This document shows, in pieces, positions 1 to 11,669 of a stretch of DNA of 43,359 bases. The notes beneath the pieces are model-generated. The model worked only from the letters and a program-made list of their open reading frames with translations, did not search any database and was not told where the DNA came from. Source of the DNA: Cyanobium sp. CACIAM 14 (lineage in GTDB: Bacteria; Cyanobacteriota; Cyanobacteriia; PCC-6307; Cyanobiaceae); the NCBI GenBank assembly GCA_000708525.1, contig JMRP01000024.1, positions 1 through 43,359 of the forward strand. Reading direction: 5' to 3'. The stretch's first letter is position 1; every line of letters begins with the position of its first letter. The translations under genes were made by a program, and so were the position numbers.

Positions 1-1
1 G

Positions 2-922
2 CGCCCGCTGCGCCTCGCCGCCGCCACGGCGGCCCTCGCCCTGCTGGCGGTGGCCGGGCTGCGGCTGCGGGCAGGCGCAGCGGCGGACACGGTGCGGATC
101 GGCAGCAAGAGCTTCACCGAACAGCTCATCCTGGGGGAACTGCTGGCCCAGCAGATCGAAGCCACCACCCCGCTGAAGGTGAAGCGGGACTTCGGCCTGG
201 GGGGCACCGGCCTGATCCACGACGCGGTGCGCAGCGGCCGGATCGACGGCTACGTGGAGTACACCGGCACCGCCTGGACCAGCCTGCTGGACCAGCCGCC
301 GCTGCCGCCGGGGGTTCCGGATCCTGCCCGGCGGGTGTTCGAGGAGACGCGCCGTCTCTACGCCAGGCGCTTCGGGCTGAGCGTGTTCCCCTCCCTCGGT
401 TTCGAGAACAGCTTCGCGATCCTGGTGCGCCGGGCCGACGCCCGGCGGCTGGGGATCGCCACCCTCAGCGAGGCGGCCCCCCACACGCCCGGCTGGCGGG
501 CGGGCTTCGGCTACGAATTCCTCAGCCGGCCCGACGGCTACCCCGGCCTGGCGCGCCGCTACGGACTGCGCTTCGTCCAGCCGCCCCAGGCCATGGATCT
601 GGGCCTCACCTACCGGGCCCTGGCCGAGGGGCGCGTCGACCTGATCGCCGGCGACAGCACCAACGGCCTGATCCCCGCCCTCGACCTGCAGCCGCTGCGG
701 GACGACCGCCATTACTTCCCTCCCTACGACGCCGTGCCCGTCTTCAACGCCGCGACCCTGCACCGCCACCCGGAACTGGGGCCGGCGATCACGGCTCTGG
801 CCGGCCGGATCCCGGCCGCCAGCATGCAGCGGCTGAATGCCCAGGTCGACCTGGAGGGCCAGGGGGTCGCCGAGGTGGTGCGCCGCTGGCGGCGTCAGGC
901 GGCCGGCTCGGGGCGCCGGTAG
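2..922 (+). CDS. Osmoprotectant (glycine betaine/choline-type) ABC transporter substrate-binding protein, 5'-partial
   Basis: The reading frame is open from the window edge, so the true start lies upstream. The first visible residues form an Ala/Leu-rich hydrophobic stretch. It could be the end of a signal peptide or of a fused permease domain. The mature part begins with VRIGSKSFTEQ and continues with a GGTG..IHDAV segment and GYVEYTGTAW, the pattern of the OpuAC/OsmX periplasmic-binding family (QAT-type transporters). These proteins capture quaternary ammonium compounds outside the membrane and deliver them to the permease. About 290 residues are visible, close to a full binding domain. Its last 28 bases overlap the end of the convergent stress-protein gene. 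The ligand cannot be fixed from sequence alone, and the permease and ATPase genes, if present, are outside the window. Confidence 0.85.
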   Translation, partial: RPLRLAAATAALALLAVAGLRLRAGAAADTVRIGSKSFTEQLILGELLAQQIEATTPLKVKRDFGLGGTGLIHDAVRSGRIDGYVEYTGTAWTSLLDQPPLPPGVPDPARRVFEETRRLYARRFGLSVFPSLGFENSFAILVRRADARRLGIATLSEAAPHTPGWRAGFGYEFLSRPDGYPGLARRYGLRFVQPPQAMDLGLTYRALAEGRVDLIAGDSTNGLIPALDLQPLRDDRHYFPPYDAVPVFNAATLHRHPELGPAITALAGRIPAASMQRLNAQVDLEGQGVAEVVRRWRRQAAGSGRR

Positions 923-1368
923 ACCAGCACCGGCAGGGAGGAGTGGGTCAGCACCCGCTGGGTTTCGCTGCCCAGCAGCAGCCCGGAGAGCCCCCGTCGG
1001 CCGTGGGACGCCATGAAGATCAGGTCACAGCCGTGCCGCGTGGCGGCCTCGATGATCGCCTCGTGGATCACCGGGTGCTCCCCCGTGACCGTGTCGCAGG
1101 TCACGCCGGCCTCCGCGGCGATGGCCCTGGCCCGGGCCAGGAGGGACTCCGCGTAGGCCTGCTCCGCCCGGCTGAACTGCTCCACCAGCACCGGATCGAG
1201 CGTCATCGGATCGCCGTAGATGGAGGGGTGGGGCGGCATCGCCAGGCTGGCCATCCCGTGGAAGAAGGTGATGGAGGCTCCGGTGTCCCGCGCGAAGCGC
1301 ACCGCCTCCCGGATCGTGGCGTCGGACAGATCCGAACCGTCGGTGGGCACCAGCAGGTGACGGAACAT
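895..1368 (-). CDS. Universal stress protein (UspA family)
   Basis: A 157-aa single-domain Usp protein. It starts with FRHLLVPTDGS, the usual beta-1 strand with the Asp that contacts ATP. It ends with the SHGRRG...LLGS nucleotide-binding loop, followed by VLTHSSLPVLVYR, the canonical last strand. The loop indicates the ATP-binding subclass. These cytoplasmic proteins help survival under stress; the exact role here is unknown. The frame stays open upstream to 1623, but that extension is Ala/Ser/Arg-rich and unlike Usp proteins, so the ATG at 1368 was chosen. An ATG at 1401 is the alternative. The gene is divergent from xfp (169 bases apart) and overlaps the preceding gene tail to tail. Confidence 0.9.
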   Translation of the reverse strand: MFRHLLVPTDGSDLSDATIREAVRFARDTGASITFFHGMASLAMPPHPSIYGDPMTLDPVLVEQFSRAEQAYAESLLARARAIAAEAGVTCDTVTGEHPVIHEAIIEAATRHGCDLIFMASHGRRGLSGLLLGSETQRVLTHSSLPVLVYRRPEPAA

Positions 1369-1537
1369 CGGCCCGGGGGCGGCAGAGGAGATGGCCCTCA
1401 TGATCGCCCGGCGGGCGGCGGCAGGCGCTTCGAGGCGGGCCCGCCAGGGTCTGGCCTGATGAGGAGAGGCCCATTCCTTAACGCCGGCTTCGGAGGCCCC
1501 CCCTAGCTTCGGAAGGATCCCGGCTGGAGCAGGACCC

Positions 1538-3958
1538 ATGGTTTCCGCCTCACCCCGCCCCTCCCTCCCGATGGAACACACCCAGGAGCTGGAGCTGCTC
1601 GACGCCTGGTGGCGGGCCGCCAACTATCTGGCGGTGGGGATGATCTACCTGCGCGACAACCCGCTGCTGGCCGAACCCCTCCGGCACGAGCACGTCAAGA
1701 CCAGGCTGCTGGGCCACTGGGGCTCGTCGCCCGGCCAGGCCTTCCTCTGGGCCCACGCCAACCGGGTGATCCGCCATCACGACCTCGACACGATCTACCT
1801 GTCGGGGCCGGGACACGGGGCGCCGGGGGTGCTGGGTCCCACCTACCTCGACGGCAGCTACAGCGAGGTGTACCCCGACAAGAGCCGGGACACGGAGGGG
1901 ATGCGGCGCTTCTTCAAGCAGTTCTCCTTCCCGGGCCACATCGGCAGCCACTGCACACCGGAGACCCCGGGTTCGATCCATGAGGGGGGCGAGCTGGGCT
2001 ACGTGCTCTCCCACGCCTGCGGCGCGGTGTTCGACAACCCCGACCTGATCGCCCTGGCCTGCGTGGGCGACGGCGAGGCCGAGACCGGCCCCCTGGCCAC
2101 CTCCTGGCACATCAACAAGTTCCTCAACCCGATCGGCGACGGGGCGGTGCTGCCGGTGCTGCACCTCAACGGCTACAAGATCGCCAATCCCACCCTGCTG
2201 GCGCGGATCCCCCGGGAGGAGCTGGCCAGCCTGATGCGGGGCTACGGCTGGGAGCCGCTGTTCGTGGAGGGCCAGGAGCCGATGGCGATGCACCGGGCCA
2301 TGGCGGCGGCGATGGACAAGGCGGTGGGCCGCATCCTGGAGATCCGCGAGGAGGCCCGCCGCAGCGGCGAAGCGGTGCGTCCCGCCTGGCCGATGATCGT
2401 GCTGCGCTCCCCCAAGGGCTGGACCGGACCGGCCGAGCTGCACGGCAGGAAGCTGGAAGGCTTCTGGCGCTCGCACCAGGTGCCCCTGCCGGCGCCCAAC
2501 AGCGATCCGGAGCAGCTGCGGCTGCTGGAGGACTGGCTGAAGAGCTACCGGCCCTGGGAGCTGTTCGACGTCAACGGCACCCTGCGGCCGGACCTTCAGG
2601 CGCTCTCCCCCCAGGGGCCGCGGCGGATGGGCTCCAACCCCCATGCCAACGGCGGCCTGCTGCGCCGCAAACTGCGGCTGCCCGCCACCGACGACTACGC
2701 CGTGCCCGTGGAACGGCCGGGACAGGGGGAGCATGAGAACACCGCTCCGCTGGGGGCGCTGCTGCGCGACGTCATCCGCCTCAACCCCGACACGATGCGG
2801 GTGTTCGGCCCCGATGAGACCGCCTCCAACCGTCTGCAGGCCATCTACGAGGTGAGCAAGAAGGTCTGGATGGAGGACTTCCTCCCCGAGGACTCGGGCG
2901 GCAGCGAACTGGCCCGCAGCGGCCGGGTGGTGGAGATGCTCAGCGAGCACACCCTGGTGGGGATGCTGGAGGGCTACCTGCTCACCGGGCGCTACGGCTT
3001 CTTTCACACCTACGAGGCCTTCGCCCATGTGATCGCCTCGATGTTCAACCAGCACGCCAAGTGGCTGGAATCCTGCAACCTGCATGCTCCCTGGCGGGCG
3101 CCGATCGGCCCCTGGAACTGTCTGATCTCCTCCACCGTCTGGCGGCAGGACCACAATGGCTTCACCCACCAGGATCCCGGGTTCATCGACCTGGCGGGCA
3201 ACAAGAGCGGCGAGGTGGTGCGGGTCTATCTGCCCCCCGATGCCAACTGCCTGCTGGCGGTGGCCGAGGAGGCCCTGCAGGAGACCAACGTCTGCAACAT
3301 CATCGTCTCCGACAAGCAGAAGCACCTCCAGTACCTCACCCTGGAGGAGGCCCGCATCCATGTGGCCAAGGGCATCAGCATCGTGCGCTGGGCCAGCAAC
3401 GACGATCAGGGCAGCGCCCCGGACGAGCCCGACGTGGTGATGGCCTGCGCCGGCGACATCCCCACCAAGGAGACCCTGGCGGCGGTGGAGATCCTGCGAC
3501 GTGAGATCCCGACCCTGAAGGTGCGCGTCCTGAACGTGGTGAAGATGTTCGCCCTCACCGACCCCAGGGAGCATCCCCATGGACTGAGCGACAGGGATTT
3601 CGACACCCTCTTCACCACCGACCGGCCGGTGATCTTCAACTTCCACGGCTATCCCTGGCTGATCCACCGGCTCACCTACCGGCGCACCAACCACGCCAAC
3701 TTCCATGTGCGCGGTTACAAGGAGAAGGGCAACATCAACACACCGCTGGAACTGGCGATGAACAATCAGATCGACCGGTTCAACCTGGTGATCGACGTCA
3801 TCGACCGGGTCCCCTTCCTGCGCTCCCGCGCCGCCCACGTCAAGGAGGCGATGCAGGAGGCGATCCTGCGCCACCGGACCTACGCCCACACCCACGGCAC
3901 CGATGCCCCCGAGGTGACCGAGTGGCGCTGGAGCCTGCCGCTCAACGACATCGGATGA
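1538..3958 (+). CDS. xfp: Phosphoketolase (xylulose-5-P/fructose-6-P)
   Basis: An 806-aa thiamine-diphosphate enzyme that splits xylulose-5-P or fructose-6-P with phosphate to give acetyl-phosphate plus glyceraldehyde-3-P or erythrose-4-P. The N-terminal half carries the substrate-pocket segment [10 protein letters not shown]. The ThDP/Mg motif begins [15 protein letters not shown] at about residue 177, followed by LHLNGYKI. The C-terminal half holds [11 protein letters not shown] and GFTHQDPGF, also typical of the family. The length matches the family norm of about 800. The ATG has an AGGA element six bases upstream. Its stop overlaps the acetate kinase start as ATGA, so the two are translationally coupled. 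The pair forms a carbon-saving route to acetate and ATP, plausible for a cyanobacterium in the dark or as a C2 bypass. Confidence 0.96.
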   Translation: MVSASPRPSLPMEHTQELELLDAWWRAANYLAVGMIYLRDNPLLAEPLRHEHVKTRLLGHWGSSPGQAFLWAHANRVIRHHDLDTIYLSGPGHGAPGVLGPTYLDGSYSEVYPDKSRDTEGMRRFFKQFSFPGHIGSHCTPETPGSIHEGGELGYVLSHACGAVFDNPDLIALACVGDGEAETGPLATSWHINKFLNPIGDGAVLPVLHLNGYKIANPTLLARIPREELASLMRGYGWEPLFVEGQEPMAMHRAMAAAMDKAVGRILEIREEARRSGEAVRPAWPMIVLRSPKGWTGPAELHGRKLEGFWRSHQVPLPAPNSDPEQLRLLEDWLKSYRPWELFDVNGTLRPDLQALSPQGPRRMGSNPHANGGLLRRKLRLPATDDYAVPVERPGQGEHENTAPLGALLRDVIRLNPDTMRVFGPDETASNRLQAIYEVSKKVWMEDFLPEDSGGSELARSGRVVEMLSEHTLVGMLEGYLLTGRYGFFHTYEAFAHVIASMFNQHAKWLESCNLHAPWRAPIGPWNCLISSTVWRQDHNGFTHQDPGFIDLAGNKSGEVVRVYLPPDANCLLAVAEEALQETNVCNIIVSDKQKHLQYLTLEEARIHVAKGISIVRWASNDDQGSAPDEPDVVMACAGDIPTKETLAAVEILRREIPTLKVRVLNVVKMFALTDPREHPHGLSDRDFDTLFTTDRPVIFNFHGYPWLIHRLTYRRTNHANFHVRGYKEKGNINTPLELAMNNQIDRFNLVIDVIDRVPFLRSRAAHVKEAMQEAILRHRTYAHTHGTDAPEVTEWRWSLPLNDIG

Positions 3959-5058
3959 CGGCCCCGGCCGGAACGGCCGCAGCGGAACGGGGACACGTCC
4001 TGGTCCTGAACGCCGGCAGCTCGAGCCTCAAGGCATCGGTTCACATGCCTGCCGGCGACGGCCTCTGGAGGGATCAGCGCCGCTGGAGTCCCTTCGAGAC
4101 GGGGGGGAGCGGCCGGGAGGCCCCCCTGGAGGCGGTGCTCGATGGCTGGCTGCGCGAGGCGCTCGCACCCTGGAGCGATGGGCTGGTGCTGGCCGGTCAT
4201 CGGGTGGTGCATGGTGGCGAGCGCTTCACGGCGCCCACCCGCCTCGATCCGGAGGTGCTGGCCGAGCTCGAGACCCTGGTGCCCCTCGCCCCCCTGCACA
4301 ACGCTCCGGCCCTGCGGGTGATGCGCTGGCTGGGCCGCTGGAAGCCCGAACTGGAGCAGTGGGCCTGCTTCGACACGGCCTTCCACGTCACGCTGCCGCC
4401 GGAAGCCCGCACCTATGCGATCCCGGCCCCGTGGCGCGCCACGGGCCTGCGACGGTTCGGCTTCCATGGCCTCAACCACCAGCACGTGGCCGAAGCCGTG
4501 GCCCGTCGCCACGTGGATCCGGCAGGGCGGGCCTCGCTGCGCCTGATCAGCTGCCACCTCGGCGCCGGCTGCTCCCTCTGCGCCATCCGGGGAGGGCGCA
4601 GCATCGCCACCACCATGGGCTACACCCCTCTGGAAGGGCTGGTGATGGCCACCCGCAGCGGGTCGGTGGATCCCGGACTGCTGCTGCACCAGCTGCGCCG
4701 GGGCCTCTCGGTCGAGAGCCTCGACCGGGCACTGCAGAAGGAAAGCGGGCTGCTGGGTCTCTCCGGGCTGAGCGCCGGCATGGAGGAGCTCCGCGTCGCC
4801 GCGGCGCAGGGCCATGCCGGAGCCCGGCTCGCGATCGATGTCTTCCGGCACCAGCTGCTGCAGGGAATCGGAGCGATGGCCGCCTCCCTGGGCGGAGTCG
4901 ACGTGATCGCCCTCAGCGGCGGCATCGGCGAACACGACGACACCCTGAGACAGGAGCTGGAGGAGCGGCTGGCCTGGCTGCGGCCGTTCGAGCTGCTGCG
5001 GATCCCCGCCGACGAGGAGGGAATGATCGCCCGGAACTGCCGGCGGGCCATGGGCTGA
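3955..5058 (+). CDS. ackA: Acetate kinase
   Basis: A 367-aa enzyme that converts acetyl-phosphate and ADP to acetate and ATP, here the direct consumer of the phosphoketolase product. The signature LNAGSSSLK lies at residues 18-26, followed by [30 protein letters not shown] and the C-terminal [11 protein letters not shown]. These are the ASKHA-fold phosphate and adenosine motifs. It is a little shorter than the usual 390-400 residues. The frame is open upstream to 3922, but the ATG at 3955 overlaps the xfp stop in an ATGA and is the better start. It ends two bases before the end of the convergent sdhB, leaving no room for a terminator. No phosphotransacetylase gene is seen nearby. Confidence 0.95.
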   Translation: MTAPAGTAAAERGHVLVLNAGSSSLKASVHMPAGDGLWRDQRRWSPFETGGSGREAPLEAVLDGWLREALAPWSDGLVLAGHRVVHGGERFTAPTRLDPEVLAELETLVPLAPLHNAPALRVMRWLGRWKPELEQWACFDTAFHVTLPPEARTYAIPAPWRATGLRRFGFHGLNHQHVAEAVARRHVDPAGRASLRLISCHLGAGCSLCAIRGGRSIATTMGYTPLEGLVMATRSGSVDPGLLLHQLRRGLSVESLDRALQKESGLLGLSGLSAGMEELRVAAAQGHAGARLAIDVFRHQLLQGIGAMAASLGGVDVIALSGGIGEHDDTLRQELEERLAWLRPFELLRIPADEEGMIARNCRRAMG

Positions 5059-5060
5059 GC

Positions 5061-5804
5061 TCAGACCGGCCGCCAGGATTCCCGGTGCATCCAGCTGATC
5101 CAGTCGGCGGAGATCTGCTTGGGGCAGACGGCCTCGCACTCCAGGTTGCTGCTGCAGCTTCCGAAGCCCTCGGCGCGCATCTGGGCCTGCATCGCCCGGG
5201 CCCGCTGCCGGCGCTCCGGCTGCCCCTGGGGCAACTGGCCGAGGTGGGCCAGCTTGGCGGCCACGAACAGGCTGGCGGAGGCGTTGCGGCAGCTGGCCAC
5301 GCAGGCCCCGCAGCCGATGCAGGTGGCCGCGTCGAAGGCCCGCGCCGCCTGATCACGACCGATCAGCAGGGCATTGGCTTCGGGAGCGCTGCCGGTGTTC
5401 ACCGAGCAGTACCCCCCGGCGGCGATGATCCGGTCGAGAGCCGCGCGGTCGACGGCCAGATCCTCCAGCACCGTGAAGGCACGGGCACGGAAGGGCTCCA
5501 GCGTCAGCACGTCGCCGTCGCGGAACTGGCGCAGGTAGAGCTGGCAGACACTGGTGGCCCGCTGGGGCCCCTGGGCCTGGCCATTGACCAGAAAGCCGCA
5601 GGAGCCGCAGATCCCCTCCCGGCAGTCATGCTCGAAGCCCACGGGCCGCTCCCCGGCGGCGATCAGCCGTTCATTGAGGAGATCCAGGGCCTCCAGCAGG
5701 GACAGGTCGGTGGGGACAGCTTCCAGCGCGTGGGTCTCGAAGCCACCGGAGGCGGAAGGTCCGGCCTGACGCCAGATCCTCAGGGTGAGGGAAACGGTGG
5801 ACAT
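5061..5804 (-). CDS. sdhB: Succinate dehydrogenase/fumarate reductase iron-sulfur subunit
   Basis: A 247-aa electron-transfer subunit that passes electrons from the flavoprotein through three iron-sulfur centres to quinone at the membrane. The [2Fe-2S] ligands are in CREGICGSC plus a downstream Cys (SVCQLYL). The [4Fe-4S] and [3Fe-4S] ligands are in CIGCGACVASC and CSSNLECEAVCPK. This arrangement and the tail ISADWISWMHRES fit the B-type (Bacillus/epsilon-proteobacterial) SdhB. The frame extends 38 codons further upstream, but the ATG at 5804 begins MSTVSLTLRIWRQ, the normal first strand. It lies on the same strand as sdhC-sdhA but is separated from them by an oppositely oriented signalling gene, so it probably has its own promoter. 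Confidence 0.94.
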   Translation of the reverse strand: MSTVSLTLRIWRQAGPSASGGFETHALEAVPTDLSLLEALDLLNERLIAAGERPVGFEHDCREGICGSCGFLVNGQAQGPQRATSVCQLYLRQFRDGDVLTLEPFRARAFTVLEDLAVDRAALDRIIAAGGYCSVNTGSAPEANALLIGRDQAARAFDAATCIGCGACVASCRNASASLFVAAKLAHLGQLPQGQPERRQRARAMQAQMRAEGFGSCSSNLECEAVCPKQISADWISWMHRESWRPV

Positions 5805-5955
5805 GGTCAGGGCTGCGCGGCGCCGGAAAGGCCCGAGGTCATCAAGGATTCTGGCGATCCCCGAGCCCTGCCCGGCCCGGCGAGGGAGTCCGGCCAGGGG
5901 GGCTTCGTTCTGCTTCATCCCTGCAGCACGAGGCGGGGCGCCAAGGGAAGGATGG

Positions 5956-5961
5956 CATACT
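5956..5961 (+). promoter_or_regulatory. Candidate -10 box for the GGDEF-EAL gene
   Basis: CATACT, preceded by TGG, matches an extended -10 (TGn-TATAAT type) in an otherwise GC-rich gap. If used, transcription would begin about 5967, after the ATG at 5963. That would favour the GTG at 6044 as start codon. No convincing -35 is visible. Confidence 0.3.
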
Positions 5962-6043
5962 CATGGAATTTTCAGGTTCCACACCCCGCGGCCGCGCCGG
6001 ATCGGCCCTCCCTGGCCCCCTGCCCCCGGCTCCCCCTGGACAC

Positions 6044-7778
6044 GTGAACGAATCAAGCAAACTGGTCGCCGAACTTCGACGCTCGATGGGCCGGCTCGAA
6101 GCAGCCCTCGGCACCATCAGTGATGCCCTGGTGATCACCAGCAGCGAGGGCCGGGTGCTCTGGTGCAACGCCAGCTACGCCCGGCTGGTGGCGCGAGCGG
6201 CTCCCGGCCTTCTCGGCGAATCGATCTTCGATCAGCTTCCCCGGGACTGCGACAGCGCCCCCCTGCTGAACCCCGCCCAGGTGAAGGCCGGCGGCGACCA
6301 GGGCGGACACACCACCAAGGTGCTGCAGCGCCACAGGCTGCGTGCCCTCCAGATCGAGTGGCGACCCGTCTGCACCGAACGGCGGCGGCCGCTGATCTTC
6401 TGCTTCCGGGACGTCAGCGCCCTGCTCTCCTACGAGCAGCTCCGGGTGGAAGCCGAGCAGATCGAACGGCGACGCCAGCAGACGGAGAATCTCAACCGGG
6501 CGCTTGAGCTGGAACGTCTCGCCCTGGCCACCAAGGTGATGGAGTGCCCGGTGACCGGCCTGCCCAACCGGCGCGGGCTCCAGGTCAGCCTCAGCGCCGC
6601 CCTCCGGACACAGCGGGAGAACGGCGGCCGGATCACCATCCTGTTCTGCGATCTCAACGGCTTCAAGGAGATCAACGACCTCCATGGCCATCAGATCGGC
6701 GATGAGCTGCTGATCGAGATCGGCCGACGGCTGCAGCGGTCGCTGCGGTTCGGCGACATCCTCGCGCGCCTCGGCGGTGATGAGTTCGTGATTCTCACGA
6801 TGGGCGTCTTCGATGAGGCCGATGCGTTCCAGCTGGCCATGCGGCTGATGGACGCCGTGGGGCAGACCTGGTCCGTGGAGGACCACACGATCCGTCCCTC
6901 GATGAGCATCGGCATCACCATCTCGGACGATCCCGAGATCTCGATCGACGAACTGATCCGCCGAGCCGATCTGGCCATGTATGAAGCGAAGGGCAAGAGT
7001 GATCGACACATCGCCTTCTATCAGCCTTCCATCGACAGAAAGGTCAGGCAGAACATCCAGATGCGCCATCAGCTGGAGGACGCCATCCTCCACGAAGCGA
7101 TGTTCCTGGCCTATCAGCCGATCGTGGATCTTCACGATCAGACGTTGCTGGGCATGGAGGCGCTGCTCCGGCTTGGAGAACGTTCGGCACCGATCGCCAC
7201 CCCGACCGAATTCATCCCCGTGGCCGAACGCACGGCCCTGATCCTGCCGCTCGGCCGCTGGGTGATCGGCGAAGCCCTCAAACGTCTCCGCCAGCTCCGC
7301 GGCGCTGGATCGAACGTCAGCATGGCGATCAACGTGAGTCCCCTGCAGCTGAGGGAGAGCGGGCTGAGCGACTTCTTCCTGACCCAGGTGGAGCATGCCG
7401 GGGTGGATCCGAGCTGGACGGCGATCGAAGTGACCGAAAGCATCCTGATCGAACAGCCCGACCTGGCGGCCTGCGAGCTGAGCCGTCTGCGGGAGGCCGG
7501 CGTCAAGGTGCACCTCGATGACTTCGGGACGGGCTACTCCAGCATGTCCTGGCTGGCACGTCTGCCGATCGACACGATCAAGGTGGACCGGAGTTTCGTC
7601 GCCGACTTCCTCGAGAATGACCGCAAGGCGGTGGTGCTCGAGGCGATGATCCGCCTCTCCCGCGACCTGGGCCTGGGCCTGATCGCCGAAGGGATCGAGA
7701 CCGCCGAGCAGCATGCGGGCCTGCTCTCCTTGGGTTGCGAACAGGGCCAGGGGTTCCTGTTCGGACGACCCGAGCCGC

Positions 7779-7807
<29 letters not shown>
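6044..7807 (+). CDS. PAS-GGDEF-EAL cyclic di-GMP enzyme
   Basis: A 587-aa cytoplasmic protein (from GTG 6044) with an N-terminal PAS sensor at about residues 15-120 and a coiled-coil linker rich in Glu/Arg/Leu. A diguanylate cyclase domain follows, with an intact GGDEF at 244-248 and an RxxD inhibitory site (RFGD) five residues before it. The phosphodiesterase domain has the EAL of GMEALLRL at 372-374, [16 protein letters not shown] at 492-493 and IKVDRSF. All catalytic residues I can check are present, so both synthesis and breakdown of c-di-GMP are possible. No transmembrane segment is seen. An ATG at 5963 would add 27 Pro/Gly-rich residues that look non-coding. The gene is opposite in strand to the sdh genes around it and overlaps the end of sdhA by 29 bases. 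Confidence 0.93.
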
Positions 7808-9700
<1,893 letters not shown>

Positions 9701-9704
<4 letters not shown>

Positions 9705-10348
9705 CCGCCCACGTCCGCCGCTGCGCGCGCCGCCAGCACCAGGGCGACGGGGAGGAGTGCGAAGCCCCCTCCGAGCAGCAGGGCCAGGCCCCGGCCGGCC
9801 TGGCGCAGGGATGTGGCGGTGGCGGGGGCGAGGAGGCCGAGCCGCCGCACGGCGCTCTCACCGCCGTGCAGCAGGTGCAGGCCCAGCGAGGCTCCGGCCG
9901 CCACGTAGAGGGCCAGGCTCCAGGGAGCCCTCAGGGCCGCCAGCACAGCGGTCAGTTCCATCCCGGCCGGCGGACGGTCCCAGCGCAACTGGGCGATGTG
10001 CAGGATGAGGAAGAGCAGCATCAACGCGCCGCTCCAGGGGATGGCCCTGGCCGCCAGGGCCGCCAGCGGTTCCCATGGTCCCTGGCGGCGGCTGCGCAGG
10101 GGCCCGGCGGCCGGGCCCCGGGCCTGGCGGTTGGCGACGGTCCGCCGCAGCGACAGGAACGGGTGGATCAGGGCCGTCCCCGCCAGGGCCGCCTCGAGCC
10201 AGGGAAGCCAGACCTGCTGGTGCAGCGCGGCGGCATAGCTCTCGAAGGCCGCGGCATCCACCAGGGCCAGGGTCACCCCCCCCAGGTGGAGCATCAGGAA
10301 CAGCACCAGTGCCAGACCGGAGACGGCGATCCAGAATCCAGGGATCAT
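9701..10348 (-). CDS. sdhC: Succinate dehydrogenase cytochrome b membrane anchor
   Basis: A 215-aa protein with about five hydrophobic helices. His residues sit at positions expected for two haem b groups: LMLHLGG in helix 1, LIHPFLS in helix 2, LILHIAQ in helix 3 and GLHLLHGG in helix 4. This is the layout of the single-polypeptide anchor of B-type succinate:quinone oxidoreductases. Sequence identity in this family is low, so the call leans on topology and on the four-base overlap with sdhA. It is the first gene of the sdhC-sdhA operon. Confidence 0.85.
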
Positions 10349-10631
10349 CGGAGGCGGGTGAAACCCCCTGGAGAGATGGTGGCTGAGCGCATCGGCGAAT
10401 TCAGGCGGAGGGCCGCGGGGGCGATGAACCGGCCGGCCCCGGACCAGGAAGCCGGACGAAGCGAGACGGACGGAATACTGAATTTAGGATGGATCTGGAC
10501 TAGATGAACTCGCGGCAGGTCCTGGCACAACCCAGCGGCAGGCGCGGGGCCGCCGGCGATGGCCGGAGCATGGTGGAAGTCGTTGTGAACGGCGTGGGTC
10601 CGGAGCGGGCACGCTGGCCAGGGGGCGCGTC
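10349..10631. promoter_or_regulatory. Divergent promoter region between sdhC and the glycosyltransferase genes
   Basis: A 283-base gap between divergent genes. Most of it is GC-rich. A short AT-rich island at about 10473-10490 contains TAGGAT (10485-10490) on the plus strand and TAAATT (10486-10481) on the minus strand. Each could serve as a -10 box. No clear -35, operator or RNA gene was recognised. Confidence 0.3.
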
Positions 10632-11624
10632 ATGAAGGGGCCCGGGGATTCGCCCCTCGTCAGCGTCATCGTTCCCAACTACGAGCATGCGCCGTTCCTG
10701 GGCGAACGCCTCAGGTCCATCCTCGGTCAGACGTTCCGGGATTTCGAACTGATCGTCCTCGATGACGCCTCCGGGGACGATTCGCTCCAGGTCATCGAGG
10801 AGACGCTCCGGGGCCATCCTTACCGCCTGTTCCGGAACGCCATCAACTCCGGCCAGCCCTGCTCGCAGTGGTTGAGCGGGCTCCGGCAGGCCGCTGGTCG
10901 CTTCGTGTGGATCGCGGAATCCGACGACACCTGCTCCCCTCTCTTTCTCGAGCGGATGGTGCGTCCGCTGCAGGAAGGCCATGGGCTGGCCTACTGCCGG
11001 ACGACCTCGATCGATGCCCGGGGCGATCGGATCAGCAGCAATCCGTTCTGGCCGGACACCTTCGATCCCGAGCGCTGGCAGAGTTCCTTCAGCATGGATG
11101 GGGCCGAACTCTGCCGGACGTTCATGGCCCGAGGCAATGTCATCGCCAATGCCAGTTCCGTCGTCTTCCGCAAGCCCGATGACAGGCTCCTGGCGACGCT
11201 GCGGGCCGTCACAGCCAGGAGCCGCTGCACCGGAGACTGGCTCTTATGGACCCACTACCTGATGGGCACGGGTGGATCGGTGCACTTCGAGTCGGCGGAG
11301 CTGTCGTGCTTCCGCTGTCACGACCAGACCACCCGCAGCATCGTCAGCCGGCAGAAGGAACGGCAGCGCTTCGCCGAATACTCCTCCACCATCGCCTCGG
11401 TCCTGCGGATCACCCATCCCTGGCCGCGGGGGCACTGGTACAGGGTGGCCACCAGCGGCAGCTGGGACTGGCTCCTGTACGAGTACCTCTTCCGCTACAG
11501 ACCGACTCTGCCGGAGAAGCTCCTCATCCGGATCATGCATGGCCCCCTGCGCCTGGGGATCTACGTGCGCCTTCTCCAGGTCGCCGGGCTGCGCCACCGC
11601 TACCTGCACTGGCCCACCGGCTGA
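10632..11624 (+). CDS. Family 2 glycosyltransferase
   Basis: A 330-aa GT-A-fold enzyme. The N-terminus VSVIVPNYEHAPFLGERLRSI is the classical GT2 nucleotide-sugar binding start, followed by FELIVLDDASGDDS and WIAESDD, which holds the acidic metal-binding motif. The C-terminal third lacks strong hydrophobic segments, so it is probably cytoplasmic or peripheral. It likely transfers a sugar to a surface polysaccharide or glycan; donor and acceptor are unknown. The ATG is preceded by a G-rich stretch that may act as ribosome binding site. It is followed 45 bases later by a second glycosyltransferase, so the two probably form an operon for surface-glycan assembly. Confidence 0.88.
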   Translation: MKGPGDSPLVSVIVPNYEHAPFLGERLRSILGQTFRDFELIVLDDASGDDSLQVIEETLRGHPYRLFRNAINSGQPCSQWLSGLRQAAGRFVWIAESDDTCSPLFLERMVRPLQEGHGLAYCRTTSIDARGDRISSNPFWPDTFDPERWQSSFSMDGAELCRTFMARGNVIANASSVVFRKPDDRLLATLRAVTARSRCTGDWLLWTHYLMGTGGSVHFESAELSCFRCHDQTTRSIVSRQKERQRFAEYSSTIASVLRITHPWPRGHWYRVATSGSWDWLLYEYLFRYRPTLPEKLLIRIMHGPLRLGIYVRLLQVAGLRHRYLHWPTG

Positions 11625-11669
11625 AGCCCGGGGCCGACGCTCGGGTTCGACCGTGTTCTCCACGTATCG

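Noticed and set aside
1550-3895. A 781-codon minus-strand frame antisense to xfp
   Set aside because: Same shadow type. The opposite strand encodes a complete phosphoketolase with all motifs.
5963-6043. 27-codon N-terminal extension of the GGDEF-EAL protein
   Set aside because: Pro/Gly/Ala-rich and lying at or just past a probable -10 box. The GTG at 6044 gives a more natural protein start.
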